Source: Ruminococcaceae bacterium UBA1417
GTDB taxonomy: Bacteria > Bacillota > Clostridia > Oscillospirales > Acutalibacteraceae
Length of the DNA: 64,000 nt
Direction: 5' to 3'
NCBI GenBank assembly: GCA_002305575.1
Contig: DBPP01000043.1
Location: forward strand, 1-64,000
Part shown: in pieces, positions 26,081-34,029 of the stretch
Numbering within the stretch: the stretch's first letter is position 1
How the letters are laid out: each line of letters begins with the position of its first letter
Program-made: the position numbers and the translations under genes
Notes under the pieces: generated by a model
Told to the model about the DNA's origin: nothing
Seen by the model: only the letters and a program-made list of their open reading frames with translations
Database searches by the model: none

Positions 26081-26842
26081 TCAGAGAAACAGCTCGCAGT
26101 CTTTCCGCTCAGAACACACCTTCTTCAGCGCCAGACCGACAGCGGAGAGCAGCACGGGACTGACTTTCCGCGCAGCGTGCGGACATACGGAAACGCAGCG
26201 CATACAGGAAATACACGCCTTTTCATCCACCTTTTTCGAGTTTTCCTGATCAATGGCCTGCACAGGACATTTTTCTGCGCATATGCCACATTGGATGCAC
26301 GCCTTTGTGGGCTTCGGTACCATACCAGCGCCTCCGGCTTTTTTGCAAGGGCGATTGCCGGGAATTGCAGGTTCAGCGGCATTTCCCGCAGAGAGCTTGC
26401 CCTGAATCTGTTTTGCAAACTCAGAAAGTTGAGTTGCATCCTGCGTATCCGGTCTACCGGAAGCGAACTGCCGGGCAATCGAGTGCTCAGCCACAGCAGC
26501 AACAGCGGCGATTACCCGGAAGCCCGCTTGCTTTGCGACATCCTCCAACTCTACCAGTGTATCTTCGTAGGCACGATTGCCATAGACACAGACCAGAATG
26601 GCACGGGCATCATGGCCGTTCAGCATAGCTATCCGTTCTACAGCCACTGCGGGGACACGCCCGCCGTAGGACGGGACAGAAAGGACGGCCACATCCTCCT
26701 GCGTGAGCTGAACGGCACGAAAATCCTGCTTGCTGTCGGTGAGGTCAACACGGGTCACTTCCCCCTCCAGTGCATCTGTCAGGAGCGTAGCAACCTTTTG
26801 CGTGCCGCCCGTGGGACTAAATACAATGTCATAAAGTTTCAT
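26081..26842 (-). CDS. EFR1-type flavodoxin-ferredoxin fusion
   Basis: A 253-residue electron carrier. The N-terminal flavodoxin-like domain (VFSPTGGTQKVA phosphate loop, SVPSYGGRVP) is followed from about residue 185 by two 4Fe-4S motifs, CIQCGICAEKCP and CISCMRCVSVCP. EFR1-family proteins are presumed to move electrons in anaerobes. GGAGG lies 8 nt before ATG at 26842. Context with an MDR oxidoreductase and DUF2284 suggests a small redox module. Confidence 0.9.
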   Translation of the reverse strand: MKLYDIVFSPTGGTQKVATLLTDALEGEVTRVDLTDSKQDFRAVQLTQEDVAVLSVPSYGGRVPAVAVERIAMLNGHDARAILVCVYGNRAYEDTLVELEDVAKQAGFRVIAAVAAVAEHSIARQFASGRPDTQDATQLSEFAKQIQGKLSAGNAAEPAIPGNRPCKKAGGAGMVPKPTKACIQCGICAEKCPVQAIDQENSKKVDEKACISCMRCVSVCPHAARKVSPVLLSAVGLALKKVCSERKDCELFL

Positions 26843-26947
26843 AAAAACGTCCTCCATTTATTTGGTTTGATCCATACATCCTATGTGTATGCTGTGCAAC
26901 GTTCGACTGGTCTTTCTGCCGGGGATCGATGGTTTTCTCTCCTCACC

Positions 26948-27949
26948 TCACATTTGAATGACGACTTTGCCGTTGAGCGGCCCCTTGGCCACAAGTTGCA
27001 AGGCTTTATCAGCCTGAGAGAGCGTAAAAATACGCGAATCGACAGCGGGCACAATCTGTTGCTGTTCCACGATCTCCGTGATTTTCCGGAGTTGCGCCCC
27101 ATCGGAACGGACAAACAGAAAGCGGTATTCCTTACCCTGCTTTCCGGCCGCTCTGTCATATTTGCTTCCGGCTAGAGTGAACAGCAGCTTTTTCAGCCCG
27201 GAAAACTGATTCCTCACGGCAAAGGCTCTGTTGGGACCGGTTCGCAGGCTCACCAGCCGCCCACCTTTTTTCAGCACCGACAATTCATGTGCAAATTCGG
27301 CCGCCCCCAGGGTATCGATCACATGGTCAATATCGGATAGTTGCTCCCAATAGTTTTCCTGCTTATAATCCATATACCGATCAACACCCATGGAAAGGAA
27401 CTGTTCCCGTGCTCGCGCATTGCCGGTTACGAGGACACGCAGGCCCAGTGCTTTTGCGATGGGGACTGCCATCTGGCCAAAGCTGCCCGAGCCACCGGGA
27501 ATCAACACCGTTTCCCCCGGCTTTGCCTCCAGCTCCTCCACCATGGCCTGATAGGCTGTCAGACCGGTCAGCGGGACAGCCGCAGCGGTGTTGAAATCAT
27601 AACCTTCCGGCATTTTGGCAATCGCTTTCTGATCCACCGCCACATATTCTGCAAAAGCGCCGATTTTATCCAGAGGGAGGCGTGCATAAACCCGATCCCC
27701 TTTCTGAAAACCCGTGACCCTGCTCCCCACCTGTTCAACAATGCCGGAACACTCGTTTCCCAAGGTCAGGGGCATGGTGTAATTCTGAATCAATTTTACG
27801 CTTCCCGTCAGAATCAGCAGATCCACAGGATTGACCGCCGCCGCTTTTACCCGGATCAGAACTTCGGAATCGGCAATTTCCGGCTCCGGAATATTGCAAA
27901 AAACTGTACAGATATTTTGGGAATAGCCGTTGATCCGAACCGCTTTCAT
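26948..27949 (-). CDS. Zinc-independent MDR oxidoreductase (quinone reductase-like)
   Basis: A 333-residue medium-chain dehydrogenase/reductase. The N-terminal GroES-like domain (VKAAAVNPVDLLI, LGNECSGIVEQVG) is followed by a Rossmann domain with PGGSGSFGQMAV at about residue 150. The catalytic zinc ligands of alcohol dehydrogenases are not evident, which fits NAD(P)H:quinone oxidoreductase-type enzymes. It is first in its unit, under a promoter with an Rrf2-type operator. Confidence 0.87.
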   Translation of the reverse strand: MKAVRINGYSQNICTVFCNIPEPEIADSEVLIRVKAAAVNPVDLLILTGSVKLIQNYTMPLTLGNECSGIVEQVGSRVTGFQKGDRVYARLPLDKIGAFAEYVAVDQKAIAKMPEGYDFNTAAAVPLTGLTAYQAMVEELEAKPGETVLIPGGSGSFGQMAVPIAKALGLRVLVTGNARAREQFLSMGVDRYMDYKQENYWEQLSDIDHVIDTLGAAEFAHELSVLKKGGRLVSLRTGPNRAFAVRNQFSGLKKLLFTLAGSKYDRAAGKQGKEYRFLFVRSDGAQLRKITEIVEQQQIVPAVDSRIFTLSQADKALQLVAKGPLNGKVVIQM

Positions 27950-28025
27950 AGAAGACCTCTTTTCACGTAGATTTGATTTTACGGAATCTCTCTTGCTTTT
28001 TTTCGAGAGAACCGATAAAATATAA

Positions 28026-28048
28026 GATGTAATATATGAAATTACATC
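28026..28048. promoter_or_regulatory. Palindromic operator between MDR operon and rrf2 gene
   Basis: Perfect inverted repeat GATGTAAT-7 nt-ATTACATC, just downstream of the predicted MDR start point. A third copy of GATGTAAT at 28071-28078 falls in the promoter next to the -35. It is likely bound by the adjacent Rrf2 regulator (inference). Confidence 0.65.
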
Positions 28049-28054
28049 CTACAC

Positions 28055-28083
28055 AGTGTATCACTCGATTGATGTAATGTCAA
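28055..28083 (-). promoter_or_regulatory. Promoter of the MDR-EFR1-DUF2284 operon
   Basis: Minus strand: -35 TTGACA (28078-28083), 17-nt spacer, -10 TACACT (28055-28060). The spacer contains an operator half-site. Confidence 0.65.
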
Positions 28084-28141
28084 TAGTTACAACGCAATCA
28101 AATCCAAATCTATTTGTTTTGAAAGGATGCAAAATAGCCGT

Positions 28142-28621
28142 ATGCAAATCAGTATAAAATGCTCCATTGCGGTTCATTGTCTGATATTCATCCACGAAGC
28201 AAAGGGAATTGCCAAGGTGACCAGCAATCTCCTTTCGGAAAGTACCGGCAGCAATCCCGTTGTAATCCGCAATATTCTCAGCGCTTTGAAAAAAGCGGGG
28301 CTCATTACAGTCCCCAGAGGGACCGGTGGTGCTGAGCTGTGTGTCGATCCCTCTCAAATCACGCTGTACCAGATCTATACCGCGCTGGAACCGAAGGGCG
28401 TGACCGAACTGATTGGGATTCATCCCTGTCAGGGTCGTCCCTGCCCGGTGGCGCAGAATATCCGCAAGGTTTTGGAACCCCCATACCACAAGATCGAGGA
28501 TGCAGTCAAGAAGACAATGGAGGGAATCACGCTGCAATCGATGATCGAGACGTTCCGCGGACTTGCAAACCCCAAAAACAGCCAGGATGAAGATCCATGT
28601 GGGAGCAACGTGCAGCTGTAG
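28142..28621 (+). CDS. Rrf2 family transcriptional regulator
   Basis: A 159-residue winged-helix regulator. The N-terminus MQISIKCSIAVHCLIFI and the recognition region NPVVIRNILSALKKAGLI are typical. Cys residues in HPCQGRPCPVA at about 100-110 are near the place where some Rrf2 proteins bind an Fe-S cluster, though two rather than three are present. The ATG at 28142 fits family starts; the ribosome site is about 15 nt upstream, and an ATG at 28127 is the alternative. It is divergent from the redox operon it probably controls. Confidence 0.88.
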   Translation: MQISIKCSIAVHCLIFIHEAKGIAKVTSNLLSESTGSNPVVIRNILSALKKAGLITVPRGTGGAELCVDPSQITLYQIYTALEPKGVTELIGIHPCQGRPCPVAQNIRKVLEPPYHKIEDAVKKTMEGITLQSMIETFRGLANPKNSQDEDPCGSNVQL

Positions 28622-28805
28622 GAAATTGGATTTTTCCGCTTTTTTTAGCGGTATCCTAAAGCTTTCTTCTATAACCACTATAGCCACGGATTTTCCTGTA
28701 AGGCCCCAGCTATATAGCCGGCAATATAAGGTGCTTTTCTTATGTGCGCATCGGCTGGCGTGCTTCCCACCAGGCTGGCTGGTGGTCTGGCTTTTCCAAC
28801 AGAGT

Positions 28806-28841
28806 AAGGGCGGGAAACGCACGAAAGCGTTTCCCGCCCTT
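28806..28841 (+). terminator. Strong 15-bp hairpin, terminator-like
   Basis: Arms AAGGGCGGGAAACGC and its exact complement around loop ACGAAA, followed on the plus strand by TTTGCC. It lies in the otherwise gene-free stretch 28622-28912, between rrf2 and the convergent pepF, and could serve both. A smaller CCGC/GCGG stem with a T-rich loop lies near 28640. Confidence 0.6.
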
Positions 28842-28912
28842 TGCCTATTGTCGTCTTCTTCCGTCTCCTCTGTTGTCTCACGAGACATGCTGCTCCGGCA
28901 TTTTTAACGATA

Positions 28913-30607
28913 TCAGTACCCGGCTTCTTCGATTTCCTCGATCACGCCGCGGACCGCCTTTTCCACCGCGCCTTCTTCAAATGGAATGGGGATTCCGGCA
29001 TCGCGAAGCAGGTCAAAATACCCTTTTGTGCCGCCCGCTTTGCAGAGCGAAAGGTAGCGCGCCCATGCGCTTTCGCGGTCGCGTTTCATCTCATCATACA
29101 GGCTGAATGCACAGATCTGCGCCAGTGCGTAATCAATATAATAGAACGGATAAAGGAAAATATGCTGCTTCTGCATCCAAAACCCGCCGCCCTCGAGGAA
29201 CGCATTGCCGTCATAATCGCGCCATGGCATGTACGTACGCTCAAGCTTCCGCCATAGGACGCGGCGCTCCTCGGCTGTCATGCCCGGCTGCGCATACACC
29301 CGGTGTTGAAATTCGTCGACACACGCCATATAGGGAATGACCGACAGCGCGCCGCACAGGTGCGCATAGCGGTATTCATTCGCATGCACGCCAAAGAATT
29401 TTTCCATCCACGGGTGCGTAAAGAACTCCATGGCCATCGAGTGAATTTCGTTGATCTCGCTCGTAGAATTTTGCAGCGCAGAAATCGGGATCAACCGCTC
29501 GCCGAGGTAACACTGAAACGCATGGCCGGCTTCGTGCGTCAGCACATCGACGTCAGCTGAGGTGCCGTTAAAATTCGAGAAAATAAACGGCGCCTTGTAC
29601 GCCGGCAACGACGTGCAATAACCGCCCAGATGCTTTCCGGGCCGCGTCTCAAGGTCAAACAATTCATACCGCGTCATGAAGTTGAAAAATTCCCGCGTTT
29701 CCGGGGACAATGCACCGTACATCTCGGCTGCAGCGCGCAGCATTTCATCTTTACTGCCACTTGGACTTGCGTTGCCATCCGGAAATACCAGGCTTTCATC
29801 ATAATACCGGAGCTTTTCAAGCCCGAGGCGCTTTGCCTGCGCCTCAAACATCCGGTTTACCGCCGGTGTGATGACCGTGCGAACCTGCTCGCGGAATTTC
29901 TCCACATGCGCCGGTGTGTAATCCAAACGCTGGCGGTTGCGATAGGCAAGATCCGTATAGCTTTTAAAGCCGAGCTTTTTTGCCATGCCAGCACGCACCG
30001 CTACAAGTTCGTCATAAATATGGTCGAGCTCTTCCGCCGCACCCGCATACAGCGCAGCCCACTTTTCAAAAGCTTCACGACGTTCAGCACGGTCTGTGCT
30101 CTCCATATGCTTCAGAAGGCCGTAAAAATTACAGGTCTCCCCGCGAAATTCCGTCTGGCAGGCCGCAGCCGCCTTGGAATACGCCACGCAAAGCGACGAT
30201 TCCCGCACAAGATCGCCAATGATGCGTTCGTCCTGCACCTGCAGGCTGTTTTCAAGCAACGCAATAAAATGCGCGCCGTACTCGCGTTCAAAATCCGCGC
30301 GAAACGGCCCCTGAACAATCGCCTCTGTAAACGCCTTCGCTACCGGAATCAAATTCGGCAGGTTTTCGTTGAAATAGGCGACCTCGCCGTCGTAATACGG
30401 ATCCGTGGTATCCATCGTGTTGCGGATGCTGGCCAGAGACTCGGCTGTAGCCAGCTCGGTTTCGAGCGCCTCGACCTTTTGAAACGCCTCCTGAGCCTGC
30501 GCGTAGGTTTGCGCGCCGCAAAGGGCATCTTTGTACGCCTTGTACTGTTCGACCGCCGCGGCAATATCCGGACGCTGATAAGGCAGCTCGCTAAATTTCT
30601 GCATCAT
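28913..30607 (-). CDS. pepF: Oligoendopeptidase F-type M3 metallopeptidase
   Basis: A 564-residue cytosolic zinc peptidase degrading short peptides. The HExxH motif is in LTHEAGHAFQ (about residues 358-362), with the third ligand Glu in the following helix (STSEINEIHSMAMEFF). Length and the C-terminal FYYIDYALAQ segment fit the M3B family. ATG at 30607 is preceded by AGGAGGAAG. It lies downstream of ectB but has its own promoter. Confidence 0.93.
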   Translation of the reverse strand: MMQKFSELPYQRPDIAAAVEQYKAYKDALCGAQTYAQAQEAFQKVEALETELATAESLASIRNTMDTTDPYYDGEVAYFNENLPNLIPVAKAFTEAIVQGPFRADFEREYGAHFIALLENSLQVQDERIIGDLVRESSLCVAYSKAAAACQTEFRGETCNFYGLLKHMESTDRAERREAFEKWAALYAGAAEELDHIYDELVAVRAGMAKKLGFKSYTDLAYRNRQRLDYTPAHVEKFREQVRTVITPAVNRMFEAQAKRLGLEKLRYYDESLVFPDGNASPSGSKDEMLRAAAEMYGALSPETREFFNFMTRYELFDLETRPGKHLGGYCTSLPAYKAPFIFSNFNGTSADVDVLTHEAGHAFQCYLGERLIPISALQNSTSEINEIHSMAMEFFTHPWMEKFFGVHANEYRYAHLCGALSVIPYMACVDEFQHRVYAQPGMTAEERRVLWRKLERTYMPWRDYDGNAFLEGGGFWMQKQHIFLYPFYYIDYALAQICAFSLYDEMKRDRESAWARYLSLCKAGGTKGYFDLLRDAGIPIPFEEGAVEKAVRGVIEEIEEAGY

Positions 30608-30655
30608 ACATCTTCCTCCTGTCCTGTCAGGCTTATTCTCTGCACCTGCACAAAA

Positions 30656-30684
30656 ATCATACCACTTTTGCACTGCAAACGCAA
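30656..30684 (-). promoter_or_regulatory. Promoter for pepF
   Basis: Minus strand: -35 TTGCGT (30679-30684), 17-nt spacer, -10 TATGAT (30656-30661). It follows directly after the ectB terminator. Confidence 0.6.
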
Positions 30685-30691
30685 CGGATAC

Positions 30692-30722
30692 AAAAAGCCG
30701 GGCTTCCCGCAGGAAACCCGGC
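30692..30722 (-). terminator. Terminator after ectB
   Basis: Minus strand: stem GCCGGGTTTCC/GGGAAGCCCGGC with a small loop, then TTTTTG. It separates ectB from pepF. Confidence 0.8.
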
Positions 30723-30730
30723 ACAACGCC

Positions 30731-31990
30731 TTATTGTTCGGAAAGAACCTTCCGCACAGCATCCGAAAGGATGCGCAGACCGTTTTCCAGCGTATCCAGC
30801 GGAACATTCAACGCCGGCATCACCTTGATAACGGCATTGCCGCGGCCGACACGCTCGACAATCAGGCCGTTGCGGAACGCTTCATCCAGCACCTGCTTAG
30901 AGACGTTGCCGCCAAATTTGCCAAAATCGACGCCCCACAGCAAGCCGATGCCGCGTGTTTCGATGCGGCTGTCGATCGGGTTGATCTCCTCACGCATAAA
31001 GTGCGCCACGATCTTCTCGCGTTCCCGCACGCCATCCTCCACATGCTCGTTCAGCATAAATTCCAGACCGGCCTTCGCCGCGACCAGAGAGAGCTGATAC
31101 CCGCGGAACGTGCCGTTGTGCTCGCCCGGTTTCCAGGCGTCGATCTCCGGCTTAAGAAGCGTGATGGCGAACGGCATGCCATAGCCGCCGATCGACTTCG
31201 AAAGCGTGACGATATCCGGCTGAATGCCAGCACGTTCAAAGGAGAAGAAGCTGCCGGTACGCGCGCATCCCACCTGTACGTCATCGACCACCATCAGGAT
31301 ATCATACCGGTCGCACAGATCGCGCACACGCCGAAGCCATTCGGTGGGCAGTACGCAAATACCGCCGTCCGCCTGCGTGGTTTCCAACACGATGGCCGCC
31401 GGCTTTTCCACGCCGGAATGGTCGTCCGTAATCAGACGCTCCATATAGGCGACGGTATCCAGCTCCGGGAACATATACGGCGCCGGCACATGCGTCACAT
31501 TATACAGCGGCACACCGGCGCCCGCGCGGGAATCCGCATCGGTCGTCAGGGCCAGAGAGCCGAGCGTCATGCCGTGGAACGCGCCCATCAGAGCGAAAAC
31601 ATTCGAGCGCTTTTTCACCTTGCGCGCCAGCTTCAGCGCCGCCTCCACGGCATTCGTGCCGGTCGGGCCGACAAACTGGATTTTATAATCGAGACCGCGC
31701 GCCCGAAGGATCGCGTCCTCAAAGTATTCGATGAATTCGCGTTTGGGCGCGGTGTACATATCCATCGCATGCAGCACACCGTCCCGCTCGAGATACTCGA
31801 TCACACGGCGCTTGATATACGGGTTGTTGTGCCCGTAATTCAGCGCGCCGGCACCGCAGAAGAAATCAATATACTGCCGTCCGTCCTCGTCATAGAGAAA
31901 AGAACCCTTGGCAGTCGTAAACACCGCGGGGAAATTGCGGCAGTACGAGCGCACCTCGGATTCATAGGTCTCAAACGCATTTGTGTTCAT
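30731..31990 (-). CDS. ectB: Diaminobutyrate--2-oxoglutarate aminotransferase (EctB family)
   Basis: A PLP class III aminotransferase of 419 residues. The N-terminus (FETYESEVRSYCRNFP, GAGALNYGHNNP) matches the EctB group, which makes 2,4-diaminobutyrate from aspartate semialdehyde. The PLP lysine is in TLSKSIGGYG (Lys265), with VVDDVQVG before it. No ectA, ectC or aspartokinase gene is in the window, so ectoine synthesis is not supported; diaminobutyrate or a related amine may be used elsewhere. Confidence 0.85.
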   Translation of the reverse strand: MNTNAFETYESEVRSYCRNFPAVFTTAKGSFLYDEDGRQYIDFFCGAGALNYGHNNPYIKRRVIEYLERDGVLHAMDMYTAPKREFIEYFEDAILRARGLDYKIQFVGPTGTNAVEAALKLARKVKKRSNVFALMGAFHGMTLGSLALTTDADSRAGAGVPLYNVTHVPAPYMFPELDTVAYMERLITDDHSGVEKPAAIVLETTQADGGICVLPTEWLRRVRDLCDRYDILMVVDDVQVGCARTGSFFSFERAGIQPDIVTLSKSIGGYGMPFAITLLKPEIDAWKPGEHNGTFRGYQLSLVAAKAGLEFMLNEHVEDGVREREKIVAHFMREEINPIDSRIETRGIGLLWGVDFGKFGGNVSKQVLDEAFRNGLIVERVGRGNAVIKVMPALNVPLDTLENGLRILSDAVRKVLSEQ

Positions 31991-32154
31991 TTTTTGTTAC
32001 CATCCTTTCTACCATGCGCGCTTGCATGATTCAGCGATCGCACACAGGCGCGTAGCACTGTGTGGGGCTGTTCGCCCTCCGCATACTGCGCGGAGAGCCA
32101 GCGGCATTCGGCCAAGAGAATATAATAAAGATTTTGGCCTTGGCCATTAGTATA
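31991..32154 (-). promoter_or_regulatory. ectB promoter and structured leader
   Basis: An extended -10 (TGGTATACT, minus strand, TATACT at 32149-32154) with a weak -35 precedes a leader of about 150 nt. The leader contains two hairpins, CTCCGC/GCGGAG and CACACAG/CTGTGTG, before AGAAAGGATGG and the ATG. No known riboswitch pattern was recognised. Confidence 0.45.
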
Positions 32155-32189
32155 CCACAGCCTGTCGCAAAAAGGAAGAAAAAAACTGC

Positions 32190-32489
32190 TTAAATTTCCG
32201 TGAACTCTGCAAATTTTTTGCAAAGAAAAAGCAGTGTGCGCAACAAATATTCGGCATAAACGGTCGCACCGGTATCCAGACACGTCGCGCCCTGCGTCCC
32301 GCCGTTACCGCAAGGACACGCGCAGACGTATGGCCGGTCACATGAATTCTGTCCTCGAAATACGCGCGACCGCCATCCGCGCCTTGGAAAAGCCGCGCCA
32401 ATGGCATATGCGTATCCGCAAAGTGGATCTTCTCAAGCGGCGCGGTACTTTTCATAATCGCCGTGTACGTCCGTTGTGGTATAAACCAT
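32190..32489 (-). pseudogene. Broken Ser/Thr protein phosphatase-like metallophosphoesterase
   Basis: A good start (ATG at 32489 with AGGAGGG upstream) begins MVYTTTDVHGDYEKYRAA, the first metal motif of PPP-family phosphatases, then hits TGA. In the next frame the protein continues as LEKIHFADTH, and after a large internal deletion the C-terminal TGHTSARVLAV motif follows. A second shift gives CLDTGATVYAEYLLRTL and ends at 32190. About 100 codons remain of an expected 220-240, and the middle GDxxDRG and GNHE motifs are lost. This is a clear pseudogene. Confidence 0.75.
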
Positions 32490-32617
32490 TTTCTGTCTCC
32501 ACCCTCCTGCAAGCTTGCTCCAATGAAAAAAGCAGGCCGTTCCAATCGCTTGGTAAAGCGTCTGAACGGCCTGCTGGATGGAACAAGGGACCGTGTCGCA
32601 AAAAGACAGCCGATCCA

Positions 32618-33745
32618 TTATTCGATGTTTTCGCCGAGCGTCCCCTGGCTGAGCGCCTTGAGGTACGCCGTGATGAATTCGTCGAGTTCGCCGTCCATCA
32701 CAGCGTTGATATTGCCCTTTTCGTAACCGGTGCGGTGATCCTTGACGAGCGTGTACGGCATGAAGACATAGGAGCGGATCTGGCTGCCCCATGTGATCTC
32801 CTTCTGTTCGCCCTTAATATCCGAAATCTTTTCGAGATGCTCGCGCTCCTTGATTTCAACGAGTTTCGAAACCAGCATGCGCATCGCGACATCTCGGTTC
32901 TGATACTGGCTGCGCTCTACCTGACAGGACACGACGATGCCCGTCGGGATATGAATCAGGCGGACAGCCGAAGATGTCTTATTGACTTTCTGTCCGCCGG
33001 CGCCGCTCGCACGGTAGACTTCCATCTTGATGTCGTCGGGATTGATTTCCACGCTGAGATCCTCGTCGATTTCCGGCATAACCTCCAGAGAGGCAAACGA
33101 GGTGTGGCGGCGCCCCGCCGAATCAAACGGCGAAACGCGCACGAGCCTGTGCACGCCGGCTTCACTCTTCAGGAAGCCATAGGCATTTTCGCCCTCGACA
33201 AGGATCGAGGCACTCTTGAGGCCTGCCTCGTCGCCGTCGAGGTAATCGAGCGTCGTCACCTTGTAGCCGTGGCGCTCGGCCCAACGGTTGTACATGCGGA
33301 ACAGCATCTCCGCCCAGTCCTGCGCTTCCGTACCGCCGGAGCCGGCGTGGAACGTTAAAATCGCGTTTTTGCTGTCGTATTCACCGGTCAGCAGCGTCGT
33401 CAGGCGCATCGTTTCGATCTCATTCGAAATGGCCTCGATTTCCGCCTGCGCTTCCGGCAGCAGCGAGAGATCTTCCGCTTCGTCGCCCATTTCAATGAGG
33501 GCGAGCGCGTCCTCCGTGCGCGCGCAGAGTTTCAGGTAGGTCTCGTCCTTCTGCTTAAGCGCAGCCGTTCTCTGCAAAACTTTCTGCGCCGCCTCCATAT
33601 TGTCCCAGAAGCCGGGCTCCGCGGCTTTATTCTCCAGCATCTCCACTTCCTCACGCAGCCGCTCCAGGCCAAGCGCATCCTTGAGGTCGTCGAGGGCGGC
33701 TTGCTTATCGTGCAGTTCTCTCTTCAGTTCTTCAAATTGCAGCAT
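32618..33745 (-). CDS. prfB: Peptide chain release factor 2
   Basis: Recognises UGA and UAA stops. The 375-residue protein has the SPF codon-reading motif at about 205-207 and GGQ at about 250-252. The usual programmed +1 frameshift near codon 25 is absent: the reading frame is continuous through LDDLKDALGLERL with no in-frame TGA. I chose ATG at 33745, which has GGAAAGG 11 nt upstream, over an ATG 24 bases earlier. Confidence 0.95.
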   Translation of the reverse strand: MLQFEELKRELHDKQAALDDLKDALGLERLREEVEMLENKAAEPGFWDNMEAAQKVLQRTAALKQKDETYLKLCARTEDALALIEMGDEAEDLSLLPEAQAEIEAISNEIETMRLTTLLTGEYDSKNAILTFHAGSGGTEAQDWAEMLFRMYNRWAERHGYKVTTLDYLDGDEAGLKSASILVEGENAYGFLKSEAGVHRLVRVSPFDSAGRRHTSFASLEVMPEIDEDLSVEINPDDIKMEVYRASGAGGQKVNKTSSAVRLIHIPTGIVVSCQVERSQYQNRDVAMRMLVSKLVEIKEREHLEKISDIKGEQKEITWGSQIRSYVFMPYTLVKDHRTGYEKGNINAVMDGELDEFITAYLKALSQGTLGENIE

Positions 33746-33838
33746 ATCCGAATTTACCTTTCCAAACATAAAATCAGCCCGGGCGCCGTTTCATGAGGTC
33801 GCCCCCCAACAGGCCCGCAGCAGCGCATATCTTTTCAT

Positions 33839-33867
33839 ATTATACTGGATAAACCGGGTTTTGTAAA
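33839..33867 (-). promoter_or_regulatory. Promoter for prfB
   Basis: Minus strand: -35 TTTACA (33862-33867), 17-nt spacer, -10 TATAAT (33839-33844). A GC-rich leader of about 85 nt follows. Confidence 0.7.
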
Positions 33868-33947
33868 CAGGCAACTGCACGCTGTTTTCCGGTTTTGTAC
33901 GAAGATTTTCGGAATTATTAACAGTCTGAAAATTTATCCCCCTTGCA

Positions 33948-33976
33948 TTGCGATACGGCGCTTCTTGTAGTAAAAT
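33948..33976 (+). promoter_or_regulatory. Promoter for the RING-like membrane protein
   Basis: Plus strand: -35 TTGCGA (33948-33953), 17-nt spacer, -10 TAAAAT (33971-33976). Confidence 0.5.
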
Positions 33977-34029
33977 AAAGGATATCGATGTTGTTTTTCG
34001 AAAATCGAACCGATTTTGGAGGAATCATT

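Noticed and set aside
28061..28888. A 275-codon minus-strand open frame opposite rrf2
   Set aside because: The plus-strand Rrf2 protein has clear motifs and a regulatory region. The opposite frame has none and runs through a hairpin.
29630..32029. A 799-codon plus-strand open frame across pepF and ectB
   Set aside because: It is antisense to two well-supported enzymes, has no domain or ribosome site, and is Arg/His-rich, as expected for a mirror frame in GC-rich coding DNA.
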